From the NCBI GenBank assembly GCA_963854835.1, contig OY978525.1, forward strand, positions 42,613,554 through 42,677,553: DNA of 64,000 bases, read 5' to 3'. The translations under genes and the position numbers were made by a program. Below the pieces are notes generated by a model, which made no database searches, was not told where the DNA came from, and saw only the letters and a list, made by a program, of their open reading frames with translations. This document shows positions 1 through 11,600 of this stretch, one piece after another. Positions within the stretch are counted from its first letter, which is position 1, and every line of letters begins with the position of its first letter. This DNA is from Megamerina dolium (taxonomy: Eukaryota; Arthropoda; Insecta; Diptera; Megamerinidae).

Positions 1-3
1 ATT

Positions 4-1502
4 ATGGACAAGTCTAAAGTTCGTAGAGAAAAAGTTAAATGTAGACAAAAAGTGCTTCATAATCGGTATGATGCTTCCAATTTAATTGCATTTTCATTCG
101 ACGGCAGAAAAAATGATTCTTTAACGATGGAAAAAATCGATAACAAATTTCATCCAAGGATGGTGAAAGAACCTCACCTAGTTGTTTTAAAGGAACCACA
201 TTCCCAATTATTAGGCTACATAAAAGTAGAAAATGAAGATTCTGATTCAGTCATCAAATTGAACGAATTTTTCATCAACAAAGCAATGTCTCTAGATTCT
301 TTGATTGGCATATGCTGTGATGGTGAGCGAGCAAATACTGGCATAAGAAATGGAATTTTGCGACGATTCGAAATGCAGTTAAACAGACCACTGCATTGGT
401 TTGTGTGCCTTCTCCACTTTAACGAGCTTCCGTTACGGCATTTGTTTGACACTTTGGAGAAATCATCCACCACTGGACCACGAACGACAACCGGAACGTT
501 GAGCAAACAAATAGAAACTTGTGATAATGTTCCGGTATGTAATTTTTTTAAATTTGTATTACTATTTTGAATCGTATTTCTCAAGTAATGTGTTCGAATT
601 TAAATGATAAAATTGTATTTAATTCATCTAATCTCTTCTATTTTTAGGCGGTAAACGATTTTGAGATTATCACTCTGGAAAATATACCTGATTTAAGTGC
701 TGTTGAATTAACTACCGACGCAATGTACTTGTACAAAATGGCGCTTGCAATTTCTTCTGGTGAGGTTTTGGCGGATTTGGCCAACATTAAACCAGGGCCA
801 ATAGCACATTCTCGTTGGCTCACCAAGGCCAGTAGATTATTACGGTTATATGTGACAACCAACAAGCCATTTACAAATTTAAAAATTCTGGCAAACTATA
901 TAATTAAAGTATATACGCCAATGTACTTCAATATTAAATATTACAACTCTGTCGTGCACCGTAGTGTATTATTTTATAAATTCATACGTTGGACTCAATA
1001 TTTGGATTCGAATTTAAGCCAAATTGTAAATAATGTTGTTAAAGAAAACTCGTATTATGCTCATTCAGAAAACATTTTATTGGCAATGTTGTTCGACGAT
1101 GAAAAAAAAATACGCGACTTAGCTCTAAAAAAAATTTTACACTACCGTAACCATGTGGAAGATCCGATGCTACTGAGAGTTTATAAAAAGCCTATCATAA
1201 ACTTCAATTGCACAAATTTTACGAATATGATTGACATGAATGATAATTCAATCTTATTCGAACCACCATTCACTCGGAATATTCCTTATGAATATCTACA
1301 ACAATATTTAGAAGACATTGATCCACCGCTGCCTGATCCGAAAATTCCAGTACACATACAAGGAACGGAAAGACATGTTCAATTGCTGGCTAGTGTATCC
1401 AAAAGAGTTTTAGAACATAATCGAGAAGGAGTTATGGCGGTGACATTAGAAAGTCGTGAAAAATTCGCTAGACTTGACAGCAAGAAAGACTTTCAAAAAT
1501 AA
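4..1502 (+). CDS. RNase H-like (hAT-like) transposase-related protein, two exons, 5' end outside window
   Basis: Exon 1 is 4-534 and exon 2 is 648-1502. The intron 535-647 starts GTATGT and ends TTTTTAG, and the frame continues across it, giving at least 461 residues. Around residue 100 lies CDGERANTG, then WFVCLLHFNELPLRHL, in which a Cys-x2-His pair follows an acidic motif, as in the RNase H-like catalytic core of hAT-type transposases. TTGPRTTTG and a long helical part follow. I recognise the layout as a protein abundant in arthropod genomes and usually left uncharacterised. The exact superfamily is not settled, and the catalytic assignment is inference. No stop or frameshift interrupts the visible part. 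The first ATG is at the window edge and unlikely to be the true start, so the N-terminal DNA-binding part is probably cut off. Confidence 0.6.
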
Positions 1503-2084
1503 CTCCTTCGCGTTTATTTCCTAAAACTCTTCGTTTTGTTTCTTAATTACTGAATTCAATTAATTTTTTTTATTAATTACATTTTATATGCTTTTATTAT
1601 TTGTTATGTTGAATTTTAGAAGAAAAAAATAAAGTAAAATATGCTTTGTTTACTCTTTGTCTTAAATTCGATATAGGTCGTGAATGAATAACCCCCCCCC
1701 TTCCCCCATCATTTTTAACGCTAAACACTCTGGGCTATTTAAAGTTTTGGGTTGTCTTATGAGAAAGTCAAATATTCGTCAATTTACACGAAAAATTTCG
1801 TAAATTTACCCAAAAAAAAACGATAAAATTAAAAAATGAACGAAAGCGCCCTCTGGTGGTGCTCAAAAATAAAACTAGATCTCAAAAATTTGGCTAGAGA
1901 AAATAGCATTTTTTTTTACATCTATTCTTGAGTATTTGGGGAAAAACCTATTTTGAAAAAGCCGGGGGCTCGAAAATCATTTTAGAGCTATGGTTTCTTT
2001 GGAAAAGTATCTTCAAATGACCCGTAGAACAAGAATCTCGATGAGCCCCTTAACATTTTTCGGCCCCCTACAATTTGACCCACC

Positions 2085-2088
<4 letters not shown>
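1503..2088 (+). other. 3' UTR and probable right end of the first transposon
   Basis: There is no gene here. A polyadenylation signal AATAAA lies at 1628-1633, about 125 bases after the stop codon. The rest contains a short C-run (1690-1698) and mixed-sequence DNA that ends sharply with TTTGACCCACCCT at about 2074-2086, directly against a (TA)n tract. I read this boundary as the transposon's right terminus inserted in TA-rich DNA. The left terminus is outside the window, so the inverted repeat cannot be confirmed. Confidence 0.4.

Positions 2089-2181
<93 letters not shown>
2089..2181. repeat. (TA)n microsatellite
   Basis: About 46 uninterrupted TA units lie between the presumed transposon end and a LINE fragment. 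The poly-Ile/Tyr reading frames here are artefacts. Confidence 0.95.
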
Positions 2182-2183
<2 letters not shown>

Positions 2184-2190
2184 CGCACAC

Positions 2191-2226
2191 AGGGTTTATA
2201 TATATATATGTATATATATAAACCCT
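2191..2226. repeat. Inverted repeat with AT-rich centre
   Basis: AGGGTTTATATATATA is followed by its inverse ending in TATAAACCCT, so the stretch can form a long hairpin or cruciform. It sits at the junction between the TA tract and a LINE fragment. Confidence 0.8.
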
Positions 2227-2755
2227 GAGTGCAGGTGCAACGCGAGCTGTTAAGGAGCGGTACAGAAAGAAAAGGAGTGCAGAGAGACGTCTTTTCAGGC
2301 GCAAGAAGAAGGAGCAGGAAAGAAGCGAGAGTGAGGAGATTGAGATGTGTACCGACAAAAATGACACTCGAAAATCCTTCGAAGAGATCAATCGCCTGAG
2401 TGTTTGTTTAAATCCCGGAGCCTCTGATGGAAATGGAAATCTGGTTACAGATATCCAGAGTGTACTGAGCCTATGGATCGAACACTCCTCCACGTTACTG
2501 AATGGCGATGCTACGAACAATTCCGCCAGTCGAGGATATTGCCCGACAACCCCAGTTACAGATGATGGTGCTGATGTTCCACCTCCCGACTATGACGAGG
2601 TTGAAACGGCCATTTTAAGGCTGAAGAACAACAAAGCTGCAGGTGCTGATGGCCTGCCTGCCGAGTTGTTTAAGACCGGAGGCGATGAGCTGCTCGCCTG
2701 CATGCACCAGCTCATAAGCAGAATATGGTCGGATGAAAGCATGCCCGATGATTGA
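2227..2755 (+). pseudogene. RTE-like LINE fragment: linker plus start of reverse transcriptase
   Basis: The frame reads a basic linker and then a block with LRLKNNKAAGADGLPAEL (about 2617-2670) and a segment ending SMPDD at 2754. This is the first conserved block of a non-LTR reverse transcriptase. The polymerase core (motifs A to E), the endonuclease and the C-terminus are absent. The same family occurs on the minus strand at 39842-41450, 41817-42640 and 45362-46125. The reading frame stops exactly where a SINE-like tail begins, so an internal deletion or a template jump joined the two. The clade (RTE versus another non-LTR group) is inference. Confidence 0.75.
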
Positions 2756-2811
2756 AGAGGAGCTCGGCCAATGAGCCCTTCGGGGCTTTAAGTGCCACAT
2801 ATTTATTTATT
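2756..2811 (+). repeat. SINE-type 3' tail fused to the LINE fragment
   Basis: GAGGAGCTCGGCCAATGAGC and the following GGGCTTTAAGTGCCACATATTTATTT match the 3' end of the SINE at 15478-15860 almost base for base. Here the tail follows LINE coding sequence instead of a SINE body. Confidence 0.75.

Positions 2812-2878
<67 letters not shown>
2812..2878. repeat. (TA)n microsatellite
   Basis: A nearly pure TA tract directly follows the (TTTA)n tail. Confidence 0.95.
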
Positions 2879-2879
<1 letters not shown>

Positions 2880-3270
2880 TCTATTCAATTTCTGTAGCGC
2901 TCATGGATTCCACCCAAGCTATAACATTCAAGTCATCGCTTGCTGTTTTATATTCAAACACAGTATAACGCCACGTTTACCACGTCCTCGTGTGTCTCAT
3001 CTGAAAAAAAACAACAAATTTCTTTACAGTATCTAGTACATCCATTCGGCCAATTCTGAGCAGTAAAATTTAATGAACAACGTTCGTTTTAGTTTCCCAC
3101 TATATATAATTAACAAAGTTATATTTCATGAATTACAAATTATTTGCAAACAAATCTTATTTTATAAAATGATTCAATATTTGAGTGCCAGCCCCATATC
3201 ATTATATTCTCGAAACAATAAATTTAAACAAAATTTAACTTTAAATATAAATTAACTTTAAACTTTTAAT
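2879..3270. other. No recognised feature
   Basis: This is AT-rich sequence with only short, featureless reading frames. I recognise no transposon, RNA gene or regulatory signal in it. Confidence 0.5.
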
Positions 3271-3755
3271 GTGATCGACGATGTGCTAAGCAATGCCCTT
3301 GACGCTCAGCTTGGCAAAGGCATACTCTGGAATCAGTATGATTCCAGAGTATGCCTTTCAATCTGTATGAAAGATCTAGATGATCTCGATTATGCTATTG
3401 ACATTGATTTACTGTCACAACAACGGGGACATATGCAACGCAAGTTAGAAGATGTGGCTGCCTACGCGGATCGCGTTGGTTGAGTATTAACATTGGAAAG
3501 ACGAAGTCTATGGCCATTAGTGGCACTCGACCTGGAGCATTCACAGTGTACGGACTACCCATCGAAAGTGTAAACAAGTTTGTCTACTTAGGTAGCCAAA
3601 TCACTCCTAACGGCGGCGCTAATACCGACATTGAGTACAGAATTACGAAAGAAAGATCATCCTTCGCCATGCTTAAAAGCATATGGTACTCCAAGCAGCT
3701 AACCACCAGGACAAAACTAAGCATTTCCAATTCGAATGTGAAGTCTGTACTGCTC
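3271..3755 (+). pseudogene. RTE/BovB-like LINE fragment, reverse transcriptase C-terminal half
   Basis: Two frames join at about 3480. The first ends in LEDVAAYADRVG and the second reads INIGKTKSMAISGTRPGAF, FVYLGSQITPNGG and NVKSVLL. These are typical of the palm/thumb region of RTE-type reverse transcriptases. The catalytic YADD box reads YAID, the frame is shifted near 3480, and a foldback duplication (3316-3358) replaces normal coding sequence upstream. The element is dead. It belongs to a different family from the LINE at 2227-2755. Confidence 0.7.
3316..3358. repeat. Perfect 20-bp inverted repeat with 3-base loop
   Basis: AAAGGCATACTCTGGAATCA (3316-3335), GTA, then its exact reverse complement (3339-3358). 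It lies inside LINE-derived sequence where no repeat is expected. Confidence 0.9.
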
Positions 3756-3903
3756 CAATATCTTCTCATAACCTAAATGAATCAGAGCTTCATGGGTGGT
3801 ATTAATAATCGACCATCTAAGCGACCTGGGAACTATTGGCAAGCAACGAGATCTACCGTTACGCTCTATCTTACGATAAAGAATCCCTGATCGAATCTCA
3901 TAT
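3756..3903 (-). pseudogene. Ty3/gypsy integrase zinc-binding (H2C2) fragment
   Basis: On the minus strand, IRSGILYRK is followed by LPIVPRSLRWSIINTTHEA and HLGYEKILEQY, the pattern of the region just before and within the integrase zinc finger of Ty3/gypsy elements (H-x-n-H half only). The fragment is about 50 residues long, with no catalytic core and no LTR. It is joined directly to an RTE fragment on one side and a Jockey fragment on the other. The family is distinct from the gypsy copies at 31.8 and 46-64 kb. Confidence 0.55.
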
Positions 3904-5763
3904 TTGAGGGAGATGCGGTGCCCCATAACTGAATACCATAAGTGCAGATAGGCTTTGGGATTGCTTTATATAATAGCAATTTGTATTCGAGATTCAACTT
4001 TGAGCTTTTGTGTAACAGCCACCATAACTGATTAATTTTAAGCTTGATCCGAGTTTTCTTTGCCTCTATGTGATTACTCCAGGTCAACCTTCTGTCGAGC
4101 TGAATATCCAAGTACTTTGTTGAGGAAGATTGTGGAACTGATTGACCATTTCTTTTAAATGGGGGACATATATCTAGCCTTAGTGTCAAGGTTACACGTA
4201 CGCTCTTTGATTTATTGATTTTTATGCGCCATTTTGCTAACCAGATTTCAAGAAAATCGACATGAGCCTGCAAGAATTTAGTAGCTTCTATGGGGTTAGA
4301 GCGAAAGCACAATATTGCTGTATCATCAACAAAGGTCGATATGAATGTATAGTTATTGTATATCTGAAGTGTATAAGAGGTACAGCAAGGTGCCCAAAAC
4401 GCTTCCTTGTAGAACGCCCGTGTTAATATCCAATGGATTTGTTGTGTAATCTTTGTGATGTACGAGAAATTTTCTTTTCGTGAGATATCTACTAAGCAAA
4501 GAGGAGACATAGTTTGAGTTCGTAAAAAAGGCAATCCTGACATACTTTATCGAAAGCTTGACTAATATCAAGAAAGACAGCTGAGCAATATTTTTTTTCT
4601 TCAAAAGTGTTCCTTATCAGAGTTACAATGCGATGAACTGGCTCTATTGTGCCGTGCTGTTTTCTAAATCCAAACTGATGTTGGGGAATCCGTTGGTTGA
4701 GGTTAATAAATGGAGTTATATTCATGACAAGTAACTTTTCGAATACTTTAGAGAGTAGAGGCAGGAGGCTGATAGGTCTGTACGATGCATCTTTTGTAGG
4801 ATCGTTTCCTGGTTTTGCTATCATAATAATTTTTGAAGTTTTCCAGCATTTGGGATAGTGTTTAATACGAACGATAGAATTAAAAATGTGCATGAGATGA
4901 ATTACTGAAGCCGGAGGTAGCTCTTTTATCATTTTACCGGTAATTTTATTTCGGCCGGGTGATTTTTTTGGGTTTAATCTCTATAAATTGCTTTGAATAT
5001 GTCCTTTTTTTTAATTTTGAGCGTTATTGAGCAAGGTTGGGAAGTTAATTTTGGAAATGAGGACTGTGGAGAGGGCGGTCTGCAAAAGCCAAAGCCTTCT
5101 CTCAGCTGCTTCTATCCCAATTACCGTCACTCAAACGGATGGGGGAATCAGTGAGAATTGCCCGATTTGAGTTTTTTGCTGATTTCCACAAAGAGTAGTC
5201 TGACGCTTCACCAGGTGTTAATTTGGCTATGTGCTCTTCTAACTCTTTGTTGTTTTTATTTGTTAAGGCTTGCTTTATCTTTTGAGTGCAGTGCTGTAGC
5301 TGTGTTTTCAGATTCGGTGATCTGAATTCTTGCCATTGCCTTCGGAGTCTTCTTTTCTGTCTTACTAGCAAATCAATGTCAGCTGGTGTCACAAGGGTAT
5401 GTCTGCATACCCTTGTGCAGGTGACTGAGCTGAGAGCTAATGAGAGCAGCTGGTTGAATTTTTCGAGTGCTGAGTCTACATCGTGTCCATTTCTTAATAC
5501 AGTGCTTAGAGGAAGATGGGAATTTATATATTTTCTAAATTTCAACCAGTCTATTTTCTTTCTAACGCAATTGCCTTGGGGGCTTGGTGATTTTATAGAT
5601 ATTACCGTGGGTGAGTTGTCAGATGATAGATCATAATTACACTCTGTGGAGATATTTTCCATCTGCAAACCTTTGGCGACTCCAAAGTCTATGAGATCGG
5701 ATATTTTCCTCTTGTCCGTCGGCCAATATGTCGGTTGACCATTTTAAATAACATCATAGCCGT
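3904..5763 (-). pseudogene. Jockey-type LINE ORF2 (endonuclease end to reverse transcriptase), broken
   Basis: This is the same family as the plus-strand copy at 25342-29817. On the minus strand, reading from 5763 down, come the end of the endonuclease (SSDNSPTVISI near 5620), the linker, then the reverse transcriptase blocks YRPISLLPLLSKVFEKLL, FLDISQAFDKV, and FVDDTAIL, where the family copy has FADD. At least four frameshifts or stops split it (for example near 5100, 4930 and 4540). The 3' end is lost at 3904, where it meets a gypsy fragment. The 5' side is interrupted at 5763 by the BEL insertion and resumes at 21623. It is 5'-truncated soon after that, as is usual for LINEs. Confidence 0.85.
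5390..5417. repeat. 12-bp perfect inverted repeat inside the Jockey copy
   Basis: CACAAGGGTATG (5390-5401), TCTG, then CATACCCTTGTG (5406-5417). The homologous plus-strand copy near 27850-27890 has different, non-palindromic sequence at this spot. Confidence 0.85.
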
Positions 5764-6194
5764 TGTCTACGCCAGAGTGAATGCGCAGCGCTGCCGGTGT
5801 GTTGTATTCACATTTATTATCTACTACTCTCTCCTTTGTTATTGCACATAATTTCTTATACACTCTCTCTCTCTCTGCCTTTACTTTTTATCTATTTTCT
5901 ATGAAAGTGCAATATCTCTTCTTATATGACTCTATTATCATTCTTTCTTTGGATCTCTCGATACACAGTGCAGTGCGCGCCATCTCATTTTTTTCCTTCC
6001 AATTTAACAAATATACAGTGTAATAAACGAGAGAAAAAATATAAACCTATAACATAGAATAAAATAAGTGTTTGTGATTTGTGGCGACAGCAACCATCGA
6101 CGAACAACATCAACAACAGCACTCTCAACAACATCATCATCAGGCGAGCCTTGCCAGTAAGCGGCCCACCGGCAATCTCTGCTACGCATATTCA
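5764..6194 (+). repeat. BEL 5' LTR
   Basis: It matches 21197-21622 over nearly its whole length, including a TC-rich microsatellite and GCAGTGCGCGCCATCTCA. The two LTRs differ by indels near 6025-6100, so the insertion is not recent. Length is 431 versus 426 bases. Confidence 0.85.
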
Positions 6195-6748
6195 TTTTAT
6201 GGTCCTTCGAGCCGGATCGGCTCGCATCGCTTGGTAAGATCTTGCCAATAAAGCAAAAAACAGTAGTATTTCAGTGGAGTATTTCCAAATTTTCCTAAAT
6301 TGGCTACATACTTGTACATACGAATCAGACTATTCTAGCTGATTCGTATGTTTGTTTTTGCCTACGGCAAAATATATTACGCTATTTGAGATTTGGAAAT
6401 ATTCCGCTATACTTGGCCAATATCTGTATTATATATACAGAATTACGAAAAATTTTAATACTTAAAAAAAATATATACAAAGAAAATAATACAGAACTGC
6501 GTTGTTGTACATTTATTTTTAACTCTTGGTGGGAAAAGGTATTTTTTTGTTGTACTACGTACTCGTTATTTTGCCTTAGGCATACATACGAGTATATAGA
6601 GTGCATAAATATCGGCTAAAATCTTCGATTTGGACATTTTCACATAACTTTAATAAAAATTCTGAAAATCTCAGCTGTTTTTGGGTTTGATTTGCTTCCC
6701 ATATACAAATCAAACATAATCAAGTTTATATGTACATACGTACATACA
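6195..6748 (+). other. BEL leader, first segment
   Basis: Apart from the primer-binding site this is non-coding. It contains a 13-bp inverted repeat ACATACGAATCAG / CTGATTCGTATGT (6316-6328 and 6339-6351). A looser inverted pairing surrounds it (around 6272-6290 and 6388-6406). It ends in TACATACGTACATACA, the errantivirus target. Confidence 0.6.
6200..6217 (+). other. BEL primer-binding site
   Basis: TGGTCCTTCGAGCCGGAT starts five bases after the LTR. It begins with TGG, as expected for pairing with the CCA end of a tRNA. The tRNA identity was not determined. Confidence 0.65.
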
Positions 6749-7051
6749 AGTTTTTAAATTAAATACTTAAATTGGTTTTTAAAAAACTCGGAGCATTTAG
6801 CTCCTCTTTATTCAATTACAAACTTAAGACTGACTTATTATTAACAATTTTATTAACTCTAAACCTATTAATGCTTGCCTTGCATTTCCGGCACATTGCT
6901 TAATTGATTGCACCAATTGGCGATTAACGGGAATTACTATACTAAGAATCGCTTACCTACTGTCTACTTATTTATTTGCCAAATTGGCAATTTTACATTA
7001 TTAGTAAAAATAAAGAAAAATAAAGAAGAAATAATTTTGCGCGTGTTAACT
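6749..7051 (-). repeat. Errantivirus 3' LTR
   Basis: Minus-strand orientation starts AGTTAACACG and ends AAAAACT. It is nearly identical to 13466-13768. The purine-rich tract AAAGGCGGAGG (complement of 7052-7062) is immediately upstream on the element's strand. Confidence 0.93.
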
Positions 7052-7060
7052 CCTCCGCCT

Positions 7061-8603
7061 TTAAAAACGAACGTCCTCGTTTGTCTGAACAGGATAATGA
7101 GAGATTGTCTGGTCCACTCGCGGTGATGGTTGCGGTTGCTCAAATTGTTCAATTGCTACTTCTTGCAATGGAACGTTGTCATGAATACTGGAGACGTATT
7201 TGCCGATTAGGTTTGGTTTTCTTGTTGATGCTAGTTTGACTGCCAACATTGCCATTAGAATTAGGGTGATGCCAGATATTCCAAAATTGGCTATTGATGC
7301 TGTCAGGCCTTTGTTTTTTAAATTTTCAATATAACTTATATTTTTCAGGTGGAGTTCCTTCATCATTTCTAAGCTTAGCAATTCTTCTTCAGCTGTTAGC
7401 GTAGCATTCGGTTGTAGAATTGCAGGAAGGGGCTTACTGCCAGTAACTTCGTTAGACAAAAACATTTGGTTATCTATTGTGATTGTTGAGTTATGGTATT
7501 GTATGGCAAATGACCCGGTCAAATTAACTTCTTCTTGGTCGATGTGAACTGTGCCGTTGAATTGGTTTAAAAGTATGATGCCTGGGAGAATTTTTTCAAC
7601 CGTAGGGATGTGTTGGTTATTTATCGTGATGCAGTTAGGCGGGTGACTTTTTAGTAGGTGCGGAATACAGGAGGAGTTACTAATATCTACAATATTTCTC
7701 TTTGTACAAATTTTTATTTCATTATGTTCTTCACAATTGTCTTTTTTTCCAAAAATTTTATTTTTACATATCAATATTTCTTCAAATGGTATTTTATATA
7801 ATTTGTTTCCTTTCTTTAATGCTTTGATTAACAATGATTCGCATAAATTTTCATCAGTTATTGGAATATAAATTAAATACAAAATCATTGAATTATTAGA
7901 GGCTATTTTAGCATTAGCAAATTCAAAAGATTCTTCTACATTATTAAAGGGAATATTATCTTTGTCAAAAACTTCTTTAATTAGATTCATTTCAAAATTA
8001 GAGAATATGTAAGAGTTTACTATGCCAACTTTGGCCCAATGTATTGCATAATTTATATTTATAATTTCATCTTTTATCAATTGCAATTTATATTTTATAT
8101 CTACAGCAATGTCATGTTGGATACTGTCTTTACCTTTTAATAGTGCAAATATTTTATTTGAAACTTCTGTAATATTATTAATTCTTTCACTTAAAAGCTT
8201 ATTTACTATTACTTGTCTATTATTATTTTCTAACACGTTATTTATATGATTTTCTAATATTTCAAAATCTTCGTGGTCTGGACTTCCTGCCAGCCATTTC
8301 CAAGCAGTTCCGAGGGCATTTACTGATCTTTTATTAACTTTAGGTTTTAATCTATTCAAGAAATTTTGTATTTAAGTTACTTCGTTGCAAAGGAAGGGGA
8401 GTAAAGGATTGTTGGAAATAATTTTGTATCTTATCGTGGTGTTAAGTTTGTCCAACGTCCTTTGGTATTCGTCTATATCTATAGTATGTATAATTTTGTA
8501 AGTTCCGGTTTGAATTTTTGTCCACCCTATATTGAAGGTCGCTAGCCGTGAATTTGTATAATCGAGGATGCGGAATTCGCCACTGGTGAGTGGTAGGAGT
8601 AAT
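7061..8603 (-). pseudogene. env: env, errantivirus envelope glycoprotein, one premature stop
   Basis: The frame runs about 510 codons on the minus strand. A plausible splice acceptor (CTTTCAG, ending at 8604) lies just beyond the pol stop, matching the spliced env mRNA known for this virus group. Visible features are a basic pair before a hydrophobic, glycine-containing segment (likely subunit cleavage and fusion-peptide region) soon after 8359, several N-x-S/T sites, and a hydrophobic membrane anchor about 60 residues from the C-terminus. A TAA codon at 8372-8374 interrupts the frame about 77 codons in. The coding end abuts the 3' LTR. Family knowledge: Env mediates membrane fusion in infectious errantiviruses. 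This copy is broken. Confidence 0.82.
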
Positions 8604-8623
8604 CTGAAAGTAATGAAATGGGT

Positions 8624-11600
8624 TTAAGTCCTAATGTTACTTTTATGTACTGTTCGTCCTTTTTCTGTAATAACTACACTGGATTTGTCCTCCTTTACTA
8701 TTTCTTTCCTGTATTTAGAAGTGAGTTTTGAGCCTAATCTTTTATTTATTCGTACGTAAATGGTGTCACCTGGCACATATGTTTTCATTGGAGTCCTTTT
8801 CCGATTATGTAACTTTAAGTCTTTTGCCTGTTTTTTCCTAAGTGCTTCAATGTTTTCCTGTCGAGAATTTTCGTATTGGTCTGGATTTGTAGAAACTCTT
8901 CTTCCGAAGAATACTTCTATTGGCTTCTTTCCTGTGGTTGAGTGTACTGTGTAGTTATATTCGTATACTGACCTGTCCAAAAGTTCGCGGAAGGATCTAT
9001 GGATGCGTTCAGCTTTTAAGCAACGCATTATTTCTGAAAGGGTTGAATGGAAACGTTCTACCTGCCCGTTTACTGTACTTGTATAAGGGGGTGTTTTATA
9101 GATTTGTATTCCGAGTTGATCTTCAAGCATAAAACATATGGAAGCTGAGTTCAGGGCTTTTTCATTATCTACTACCATGAATTTGGGTACGCCAAATGCG
9201 AAAATTATTTGCCTTAAAGGTTCTCTAATGTCTTCTGCTGCTTTGCTTTCTATTATTCTAACTTGAGCATATTTGGAAAATTTGTCAACTGCGGTGAGAA
9301 CTAAATTTTTCTCTGTATTATAAATGTCGATATGCACTATTTCGCCAGGATATTGCGGAATGGGAGTTTCAAGTAATTGTGGTTTATTTGGGTGGCGGTC
9401 ATATTTATTCTCTTTACAGATTCTACACTGTTTAACAATATTTTCAATTTTAGCACTCATTTTTGGGAAGTAAAAGTTTTGAAGCAATTGGGTTTTATTT
9501 TCCTGGGCGTTTCTATGTGCGCGTTTATGTTCATTTAAAATCTCGGATTCCTGTCTAGCTTCGTCTCGCAAATCTTCGACTTGAGTTTGAGTAAAACGTA
9601 TTCTGAATTTAGAAAAATGAAGCGGGTATATTTGTTGAATTTTTCCCATGATGGGTTCCGATGTAAAAAGGCCATTTATTACTGAAGGATTTAGGTAACG
9701 TTTGAAAATTGAAATTAGGTTTTCTTCGTCATACTGATGTTGAATAAAAACATGTCTATGATATTTGGGGAAAGGTATTTTGAATTGGTAACTGTTTTCT
9801 TCGCCATTTAGGAGCCAAATTTGATTTTTAAATGCATTTATAGGTCCTTCTACTGCTGGAATAAGATGATGTGCAGAACTTTCGTCACTATGCTGTGTGC
9901 CTGTCAAAGAATTAATTTGGGACATTTGTGGTGGTCTCGAAAGTGCATCGGCTACGACATTTGTTTTGCCTGGTTTATAAATTAGTTCATAGTTATATTC
10001 TTCTAATATAGCTTTCCATCTCTTCATTTTACTATTGTGATTTCTATTGCTAAGGGCAAAGGTGAGCGGTTGGTGATCTGTAAAAATTTTAACTTTGGCA
10101 CAACCGTAAAGGTAATTTCTTAGAGAGTTTAAAGACCAAATGATGGCTAACATTTCTTTTTCGTTTGCTGAGTAATGTTCTTCGGCTTTGGAAAGAGTTC
10201 TTGATATGAAGGTTATTGGTTTTTCATTTTGCGAAAGTACAGCTCCAATTGCGTAGTTGGAGGCATCTGTTGTTAGCTGAAATTCTTTCGAGTAGTCGGG
10301 ATATGTGAGCATTACATCTTTTCCGGTAAGTGAGCGTTTAAGTTTTTCGAATGAATTCATTGCTTCTTTGTTAAGTGAAATTTTAACTTTTTTAGAAAGG
10401 TTTTTGGACACTCGTCCATCTTCCCTTCTTAAAAGGACTGTAAGGGGTTTCGCAAGCTTTGCGTAGTCTTTGATGAAACGGCGATAATACCCTGAAAGTC
10501 CTAAAAAGGAGCGGAGATCTTTTAGGGTTTGAGGGGCTGGAAAATTAACTATTGCATTTACTTTTTGTGGGTTTGTTTTGAGTCCATTTTCAGATATTAT
10601 AAAGCCTAAAAATTCTACTTCTGTTTTCAAAAATTCGCACTTATCGAGTTGTATTTTCAAATTTGCCTTTTCCAATGTATCAAAAATCTGTTTAATGTCG
10701 TTAAAGTGAGTTTCCTGATCTTTACTAAATATAACGATGTCGTCAATATAGACGTAACATCTGATTCCTATGTGATTCCTTAAAATGTCATCAAGAGCTC
10801 TTTGAAAAATTGAAGGAGCATTCTTGAGACCAAAGGGTAATCGAGTGAATTCGTATTTACCGTTATTCACCGAAAAAGCTGTCTTCTCAATATCGGATTC
10901 CTTTAGAGGAATCTGATGGAAGCCGCTCTTTAGATCGAGTACTGAGAAGAATTTGTTTCTTCCAAGCTGTGACAGTACTCCATTCATTTCGGGAATAGGA
11001 TACCTGTCAGCTATTGTAACTGTATTTAATTTCCTGTAATCTATCACCATTCGGTATTTCTTCTCTCCAGATGCATCTAGTTTTTTAGGCACTATCCATA
11101 CTGGCGAATTGTATGGAGATCTCGATGGTCGAATGATACCGTCGCGAAGATATTCTTTGATTTGTCTTTCAACTTGGTCCTTGAGACACATTGGGTATGG
11201 ATAACATTTTGTATAAATGGGGCTATTGTTTGTAGTGCGGATTTCACCTATTACTGTGGTGGCATATGTTAGTTTTTCGTCGGGGTCACTAAAAAGTGTC
11301 TTGTAGTCAGCAGTCAGTTTTTTCATTCTGTCCATCTGGTAGTGCGTCATGTGGTCAGTGCGTATGTCAATCTTGTTAATTGCCTGTGTAGTATACTGTT
11401 TGATAGGAATTCTAACTGTATTTTGAATTGTCATATAATCATGTTTTGTGTGGATAATAGCAGAGAGGTCCTTTAAACTGTCATTTCCTAAAATTCCATG
11501 AAAGGATTTCAAGGTAGGAAGAAGAAAAAATTTTATTTCTAAGTCTGGTATTCCAAATAGATTTACTTTAGTGTGATGGGTAATTTCCACATTGCCGCCT

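Noticed and set aside
5764..6194. Solo LTR
   Set aside because: A primer-binding site follows it, and a matching LTR with the same 5-base duplication lies at 21197-21622 in interrupted Jockey sequence, so it is the 5' LTR of one long element.
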